23,486 nt of DNA, taken from IMG/VR virus record IMGVR_UViG_3300010389_000132, positions 1 through 23,486 of that record; one strand, given 5' to 3'. A model generated the notes under the pieces. It was not told the DNA's origin. It did not search any database and saw only the letters and a program-made list of their open reading frames with translations. Shown here piece by piece: positions 1 to 9,000 of the stretch (the first letter of the stretch is position 1; every line of letters begins with the position of its first letter). Origin of the DNA: a virus. Both the position numbers and the translations under genes were made by a program.

Positions 1-1
1 A

Positions 2-3000
2 GGAAATACTGCAGAAATAATTTTATCCAACGGAACTAAAAAATTAACTAATATCTCAAGCATTCTTAGTGAAAAAGTATTTACTGTACGTGGACAAGGA
101 ATTCTTGATGAGAATACTGTATTAAAAATTCAAAGAAAAATACAAAAAGGATCTTCTACAACTTTTCCAGAAATCCAATCTTTCTCGACTGATGTTGATA
201 ATCTGTATAAGAATAATGATGGTGATTACATAGTTGCATCACCATCTATCCCAAATTATAATTCTCAACCAATTCAAGTTAATCCAAGAGAATTTAAGTT
301 CTCTGGAACTTTTGCTGGTAGTATTTTTGAAATATCACCTGGATTTGATCACGGACTCTATACTGGCGACTCTGTTTATTATGAGGCAAGAAAATTTGAT
401 CAGCAGTTTATTAATGATAGTGGTGCTATTGAAACAAGGAGGGTTAGTGATACTGGATTATTTGATGATGGATTATATTTCATTTACAGAATAGATGGAT
501 TTTCTGTAAAATTTGCTAAGAGTAGAGATGATATTTTTAACTCCAATTTTATTAGTGTAGATACAGAAACCACTGTAACTGATAGTTCAATAAAACCATT
601 TAAGTTTTTTAACAAAACTCTAAAACCACAGAAAATTCTAAGAAAAATTTCTTCTCCAAAATCTAGTGGATCCGTATCAAAAACAAAACCAGGATTCACT
701 GGAATGTTGTTAAATGGCGTAGAAATTTTAAACTATAAGTCGGAAGATGTTATAAGATATGGAGAGATTGAAAAGGTTGATATTTTATCACCAACAGAGA
801 ATGTTGATGTCATAAATCCACCAAATTTGATTGTTAGTAGCACTGTTGGGTCAGGTGCAACCGGGTATGTTGCTGTTTCCGGATCCGTAAGAGAGGTTAG
901 AGTATTAGATCCTGGATTTGACTATCTTACATCACCAACTTTGAAGATAGATGGTGGAAATGGTCAAGGAGCCATTGGACAAGTTAATCTGAAGTATATT
1001 GACCATTCTCCAGAATTCTTTGCAGATTTAGTATCTGCGAAAGTTGTTCTTGGAACATCTGCGAATGAATCTAGAATTGGTTTTTCTACATATCACAAAT
1101 TTAGAAATGCTGAAGCGGTATTCTATAAAACTAGAGGTCAGCAAGGAATTGCTGGTCTTACAACAAACTCGTCTTATTTTGTTTCCGTAATTGACGATAC
1201 AACAGTCAGATTACATCCAACGCAATTTGATGCTATCACGGGAATCAACACGGTTTTTCTTACTAATTTTGGAGTTGGAAAACATGAACTTCAGTCTGTA
1301 AATAAGAAAGCTGTAGTTTACTCAGTAAACATCGTTACCGGTGGATTTGGGTATGAAAATAAAAAGAGAACCTCTCAGACAACTGGAATTAATACATCAT
1401 CAAATACAGTCACAATAAAAAATCACGATTATAATAGTGGAGAAAAAGTTACATATAATTGTGTTGGAACACCAGTTTCGGGTCTTACAACTAATACAGA
1501 ATATTACGTAACTAAAATTGATAACGATTCATTCAAACTTTCTTTAGTTGGAATAAGTTCGGATACAGAATTTTATTATAGAACAAATCAATATGTCAAT
1601 TTTGACTCTGTTGGAGTAGGAACTCATATCTTTAATTATCCAGAGATAACTGCAACTCTCGTTGGTGAAGTTGGTATATCCTCCATAGGAACTGAAACCT
1701 TTAAAGCAGTTGTTCAACCAATTGTAAGAGGAACAACTTCTTCAATTCACTTAGAAAATGGTGGAGTTGGATACGGATCTTCCGAAATATTAAATTACGA
1801 TCATCAACCTCAAATTACAATTAGTAGCGGAAAAAATGCACAGGTAAAACCAATTATAGTTAACGGAAGAATTCTTGAAGTAATTGTTTTAAATAGAGGA
1901 TCAAACTACGTTTCAACTCCAGATTTATCTATTAATGGAACTGGTGTTGGTGCAGTTTTAATTCCTATCATTGAAAATGAAAGTTTGTCTGAAGTAAGAG
2001 TTCTTGAACCTGGAGCGGGATATTCTGAATACGATACTACTATTGATGTTGTAACTCCATTTGACGCTGAGCAACAGCCAGTATTTCATGCAAACATTAA
2101 AACTTGGAGAGTTAATCTCTTTGAAAAAAATTATCAATATTTTGGTAAAGATGATGGAGTCGTGGTTTCTGGATCAAATGAACTCCAGTATGCACATTTG
2201 TATGCTCCAAGAGTTCTGAGAGAAAGCACATATTCCGTTGATCAAGAAGGAAAAATTCTATATGGGCAAAGTGATCTACTCAAAGTAAATGGTATTGAGC
2301 AACCATCATCACAACACTCACCAATATTGGGATTTGCATATGACGGTCATCCAATTTACGGACCATACAGTTACGTAACTAAGAGTGGTGGTGTTATTGG
2401 GCAGATGAAATCTGGATACTCTCTAGATTTAAAACCAGGTAGACCACCAACTTCAATTTTCCCAGAAGGATTCTTTGTTGAAGATTACTCTCACAAAAAA
2501 GTATCTGATCAAACTGTTCTTGACGAAAACAATGGAAGATTCTGTGTTACTCCAGAATATCCTGAAGGAACTTATGCATATTTCATGACAATTAATAATT
2601 TGAATTCAGATTCTTCAGGAACTTTTGAAAGATATAGAAGACCTGTTTTTCCATATATTATTGGTGACAATTATTATTCTTCACCTGAAGAGTTTAACTT
2701 CTTAGGATCATCAAATCAAGATTCTTATCCATTTGAGTATGGAGATCTCCATAGAAATACGGAGCCATTAAATCTTATTGAAGGTAGTTCTGAGTATCCT
2801 TACATTTTTATTCCAAATAGACTAAATCAGAAAGTAAACATTAATGCTGCTTATCCAGGAACGGTTGATAGTATTGGAATTGTAACTTCTGGAGTTAATT
2901 ATAGAATTGGGGATCGTTTGGTATTTAATAATGATGGAACTGGTGGTGATAGCGCATATGCTAAAGTTAGTAGAATAAAAGGAAAATCTGTAACTAACAT

Positions 3001-6000
3001 TAGTGTTGCTTCTAGTACCATTGAAAATGTAGAAATTTATCCAGAAAAGCAAAAGGGTCTTTATAGAATATACAGCGATTCTCCAAATAAATTTAATAAT
3101 TCGGACATAGTAAGAATTTCTGGATTATCCACAACTGCAACCAAAATTGAAGGTTCTTATTCTGTAGGAATTTCTTCAAATAGACTCTCTATTGCTGGAG
3201 TTGGAACTACTGGTGTAGCAATTGGTACTGATGGTGTTACTGGATTGGTTACATATTTTAGCGTTGTTGGCGATATTTCTCAGACTAGAGAAAATGATAT
3301 CTTCTCTATTGGAACTGAAAGAATTAAAGTTCTAAACGTAGACTACTCGTCTTCAAGGCTTAGAGTCTTAAGATCTGTTGATGGAACTGTTTCAACTTCA
3401 CATACTATCGGAAAATATCTTTATGAAGATCCTAGAAAATTATTTGTAAATTCTGGATATGGAACAGATTATAGTTTTAGAGTAAACAAACAGATCTACT
3501 TCAATCCAGTTGAGTCTGTTGGAGTTGGAACTACTTCTGGAGTTGGTATTGGAACCACAATATATTTCTCAAATCCAGGCACAGGAATAACACAAAAATT
3601 TATTCCAACAAAATCAATCTATATTAAAAATCACAATCTTAAGACTGGAGATTTATTAACATATTCTTTCGGATTTGGTGGAACTGGATTATATGTTCAA
3701 GATGAAACCAATGTTGGTATTGGCACAACTCTTACTGACGGTCAAAATTTATTTGTTGCCAAAATTGATGACGATTTAATTGGAATTGCAACGGTAAGAG
3801 TTGGACTGGGGACAACTGGAACGTTCGTTGGAATCGCATCCACCCACAGAAACTCATCAACTCTTTATATAAGAGGAGTCGGAATTGGAGATACTCATAG
3901 CTTTAGAACTAATCATACAGTTATAACTGGTAGATTGGATAAAGACACTGTTACTGTGTCTACTGCATCTACTCATGGATTAAAATCTGGAGATAAAATT
4001 TCTTTATCAGTAAATCCAAAATCTAGCAAAACCATAACTGTAAAATATGATGATTATAACAAGAAAATTTTGATCAATCCATTAGGATTCTCTTCTACTG
4101 GAATCAATACGTCTACAGGTGCAATTACAATTTCTTCACACGGATTTAAGGGCGGAGAAAAAGTAGTTTACACTGCTACAGAAGTTTCTGATGGGTTAAC
4201 CAATAACAACATTTATTATGTGTCAATAGTGGATGATAATAGGATAAAATTATCAAATACCTATTTTGATGCGGTTAGAGAAATTCCAGTAACAGTTGGA
4301 ATTGCTAGCACTGGAGGTAGTGGTGGAGTTCTAAGTCCAATAAATCCACCAATAACTTTATATAAAAACTCTACTGTCACATTTGATCTTTCAGATTCTT
4401 CTCTTGGATATACTATTCTTGGATCAGATTATCCTGCTTTTGATTTAAATCTGTATAAAGACAAAAATTTGACACAAATTTGGAATAAGTCTGAAAGCAG
4501 TATTGTTTTTGAATATTCTAAGTTTGGTCAGGTAGGATCTCCTGGAGGAAGATCTGTCTTAACTGTAGATGAAAACATACCAGAAGAACTCTATTACAAT
4601 TTAGATCTAATATATGATGAAGAAGTACCTAGTGTAAAATCGGAGATAACCTTAGATACTGATGTAATCTCTGCAAATCAATTATCATTTGAAGAAAGTC
4701 TGTATAACGGAAACCATATTATTACTGTTGGGACTGCAAGTACTTTCACATACACTTTAAAGAAAAGACCAGAGAGCGTATCATATGCTTCCAGCACATC
4801 TGAAATTTTATATGATACCGATAGTGTAGGTACATATGGTCCTATTTCTAAAGTAGAAGTTATTAATCCTGGAAAAAATTATTATTCTTTACCAGGAATA
4901 ACAACCATAAGAACTCTTGCGGGATCTGGCGCAATTTTAGATGCGTCCAGTACTAGTATTGGTCGTTTAAAATCCGCATCTATATCCGATATTGGGTTTA
5001 ATTTGCCATCCGATATAACTTTAAATCCAACAGTTATTTTCCCACAAACAATCAAGATTGAAACTCTAGCTTCATTTGATTCTATTGGGATAACCTCTTT
5101 TGGTAGAGGATATTCTATTGCACCAAAATTAGTAGTAATTGATGCAAAAACTAGTGAAGTTATTGATGATGTAGATTTAAGAATGAGGCTTAATGATTCC
5201 AATGTTGAGATTCTTAAAAATACTAATGGAATCAGTAACATAACCCCAACTATAATTCCAACTAAATCTGATTCTGGAGTTGGAATTAGTACAATTGAAT
5301 ACTTCCCATCAACAAAGGACGTTATCGTTACTTTATCGGTGTCGTCTAGAGGTCTGTTTGATAATGGAGATAATAAGTTCCCATTTGCAGTTGGAGATAA
5401 AGTTTTAGTTGAAAATGTTAGTATTGGTATTGGGTCTACTGGTAAAGGATACAATTCTGATGGATATGGTTATAATTTATTTGAGTTGACTGAAGTACAA
5501 CCAAATATTGGAGGAATTGGATCTGTCACTTTCAATATGACTGGTCTTTTTGATGAAGATGAGTTCCCAGGACAGTTTGATCACATTAATTCTTCCGGAA
5601 GAATAACTCCACAAAAACATTTCCCGATTTTTGATGCGAAACTAAAATTAAATAATTATTTTATTGGGGAAACAATTGTTTCAGATTCGGCAACTGGAAA
5701 ACTTGAGGATTGGAATCCAGTATTGGGAATTCTAAGAGTTTCTTCTGATGAAAATTTTGCTGTCGGAGAAAGTATTGTTGGACAAGCTTCTAATGTTAAG
5801 GGGAATATAGAGTCGGTAAATCTTTACCAATCTTATGCTAACTTTGGAGCGTCATCCAAAGTTATTAGGGGATGGCAAAATGACTCTGGAGAATTGAATT
5901 TTAACCTGCAGAGAATTCAGGATAACTTCTATTATCAAAAGTTCTCGTATTCGTTGAAAACTGACATTCCATATGATACTTGGAATGACGTAGTTTCTTC

Positions 6001-9000
6001 AACCAACCATACTCTTGGATATAGAAAATTTGGGGATTATCAATTAGAGTCTTCAAACGAAAATACAATGAAGGTTAGTATTCCTTCTAGCGTTGACCTT
6101 ATTGATGGCACTTTTAATAGTTTTGCTGTTGTAAATGATGTTGATACCTTTGGAAGTCTTCATTGTGTTCATGATTTTGACCTAGCAATCGAAAATAATT
6201 TCAATTCTGGAACTTTATCCGACGAAATTATTTTTGAGAATAAAATTTTAACAGATTATTTTGAATCCTTTGGAAACAGAGTTCTTTCTATTGATGATGT
6301 TAGTGGTCAATTTAATAGCGAACCAAGAGCAACACCTTTCAGTGTTGTTGGTACATTTGATCTTACTACTATAAAATCTCAGAAGTATTTTACATACGTG
6401 AGGGACAAGAGATATACCCAGCAAAGACAATTATTAATTGTTGATTTGGTTCATAACGGATCAACTGGTTACTTGAATCAATATGGTAGGGTTGAGACTC
6501 AATATGATCAAGGATCGTTTGATTTCTCCATTGCAGGAACAGAAGGTCAATTACTTTTCTATCCAACAAAATCCACAATTAACGATTACAACATAACGAC
6601 ACTTTCATATAATTTAAGTGGAATATCCACAATTGGAAATGGAACAACTACGTTTGGTAGTGGTGTTTTAGTAGACACTAGTAGCACTGAGGTTCCAACA
6701 GGATCATCAACCACGATTGTTTCTATTGCAAACACCTACAATTCTGTAAAAGTTCTTGCAACCATTAATCCTGATATTTCTAAAACCAATGAATTTGAAA
6801 TGGTTGAATTGAATGTTGTTCATGATGGAACTAATGTTGAATTGATGGAATTTGGTAGATTGGCAACGGACGGATTTGATGCTTATGTTGGTTCTGGACT
6901 TGGAACATATTATCCGTACATTGATGGTTCAAACTTAAAAATTGATTTTGTTCCTTCCGCTGGTATTGGAACAACTTCTCTTGTGAATACGATCCAGGTT
7001 GGACTTTCTAGTGTTACTTCTGGAATTTCAACTGTAGAACTGCAGCATTCTGAACTGGATGGAAGAGTTACTAGCATTTCTGCTTCTGGATCTCCAGGAA
7101 TTACAACAGTTTCTCAATATGGAAACGACTACGATTCCGCATACTTTATTGTTCAAGTAGCAGATACTACTAATGGTAGATATCAAATTTCCGAGGTAAT
7201 CATTGTAGATGATTATATTAATTCTGTTACACCTTTCGAAACTTACGATGTTGAGTTTGGTAATGTTGAAACTTCTGTTGGTCTTGGAACTTTTGGATCC
7301 GAAATTGATGTTAATGGTACAGTTTCTCTGACATTTGTACCATTACCTAGCATTGATACAGAAGTAACAGTATTTAAACATGCAATAACCCTCACTCAAG
7401 ACACGACTTTAGGAACAGCAATAACTTTCACTAATGGTTACATTGGTGGACAGTTTGGACAGTATACTGGAACGGAATCTGAAGTCATTAGATCGTTTGG
7501 ATTAACCCATAAAAATGATGAAATTTTTGAAAGATATTTTGAAGGAAACAATTCTGATATTGTCGACTTAGAAAATAACACTATCAAAATTCCAAACCAT
7601 TTCTTTGTAAGTGGTGAAAAAATTGAATATATCCATGTTGGAACTGCTACCTCTGCAATTGGAATTGCAACAACTTCTTTTGTTGGAGCATCCAACACAA
7701 CATTCTTACCTGGTTCCAATTTATATGCTGTAAAATATGACGATAACAACATTCAAATTGCCACTAGTGCTCTAAATGCTCTTAAGAGTGTACCTGATGT
7801 AGTTGATCTTGAAAGTGTTGGTATTGGAACGTCACATAGATTTGTTGCAACAAATCAAAATGCAAAAGTTATTGTTGCAATTGATAATGTGATTCAGTCT
7901 CCAATTGTTTCTACATCAGTGACAACTGGAATAAGTACCCAGTTGACGATATTTGACGATCTAGCATATTTTAGTGGCATTACTTCTTTCTTTGGATCTG
8001 ATCTTATCAAGGTTAATGATGAAATAATGAAGATTGAAGGAATTGGAATTGGATCTACAAATGCTATAAGAGTTCGTAGAGGGTGGTTGGGAACTAAAGT
8101 TGCATTCGCATCCACAGGATCACTTGTTACTAAGATTTCTGGTAATTATAATATTGTTGATAATACTCTTAATTTCTCTGAAGCCCCATATGGAAACACT
8201 CCTATAGGATCTACTACAAATCCACCTGATGATAGAGACTGGTTGGGTATCACAACAAGTTCTACATTCCAAGGAAGATCTTTCATGAGATCTGGAATAG
8301 AAAATAGTTCAAGTAGTTCATATTCTAAAAATTATATCTTTGATAATATTTCAAGTCAGTTCAATGGATCTGATAAAGAATTTGGACTAAAACAGAATGG
8401 TGCAAATATTAGTGGGATCACTAATGAAAACGCTATTGTTCTGATAAATGATATTTTCCAAGTTCCAACTGTCAGAGGAAATTATGTTTTGAATGAAACT
8501 ACTGGAATTACTTCAATTACTTTCCAGGGTTCTTTACCACAATCTCCACTTGGACCTGATGTTGGAATTTCAAGTTTCCCCAAAGGAGGAATTATTGTTT
8601 CCGTTGCTTCAACCGAAGGATTTGGATATCAACCTCTAGTTGCTGCTGGTGGAACGGCTATCGTTTCTGGTTTTGGAACGATCACATCTATTAGTATTGG
8701 AAATAGTGGTTCTGGGTATAGATCTGGAGTTCAAACTTCTGTAAATGTTGGTGTGGCAACTTCATCCACAGGAGTACCTAATATTGAATTTATTGGAACT
8801 GCTGCGATAAGTGGTGGTCATATTGTTAGCGTTGCTATTACAAATCCAGGTTCAGGATATACTTCAACAAATCCACCTATAGTTATTTTTGATGATCCAC
8901 TATCATATTCGGATTTAAGTTTGATTTACAGTTCTTCTTCTGTTTCTGGTGTTGGAACTGAAGCAACAATAGACGTTGTTGTTGGACAAGGATCTAGTGT

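Noticed and set aside
234-494. An 86-codon + strand reading frame in the left edge region
   Set aside because: It lies in a different frame from the giant gene, which is open and protein-like across the same bases. Its translation is a low-complexity Leu/Ile-rich shadow.
704-706. ATG at 704 as the start of the giant gene
   Set aside because: The frame continues without a stop to base 2 with matching composition, and no ribosome site or intergenic gap is visible before 704.
4882-5454. A 190-codon minus strand reading frame
   Set aside because: It is antisense to well-supported structural coding sequence. It arises from a codon pattern poor in antisense stops and has no recognisable domain or start signal.
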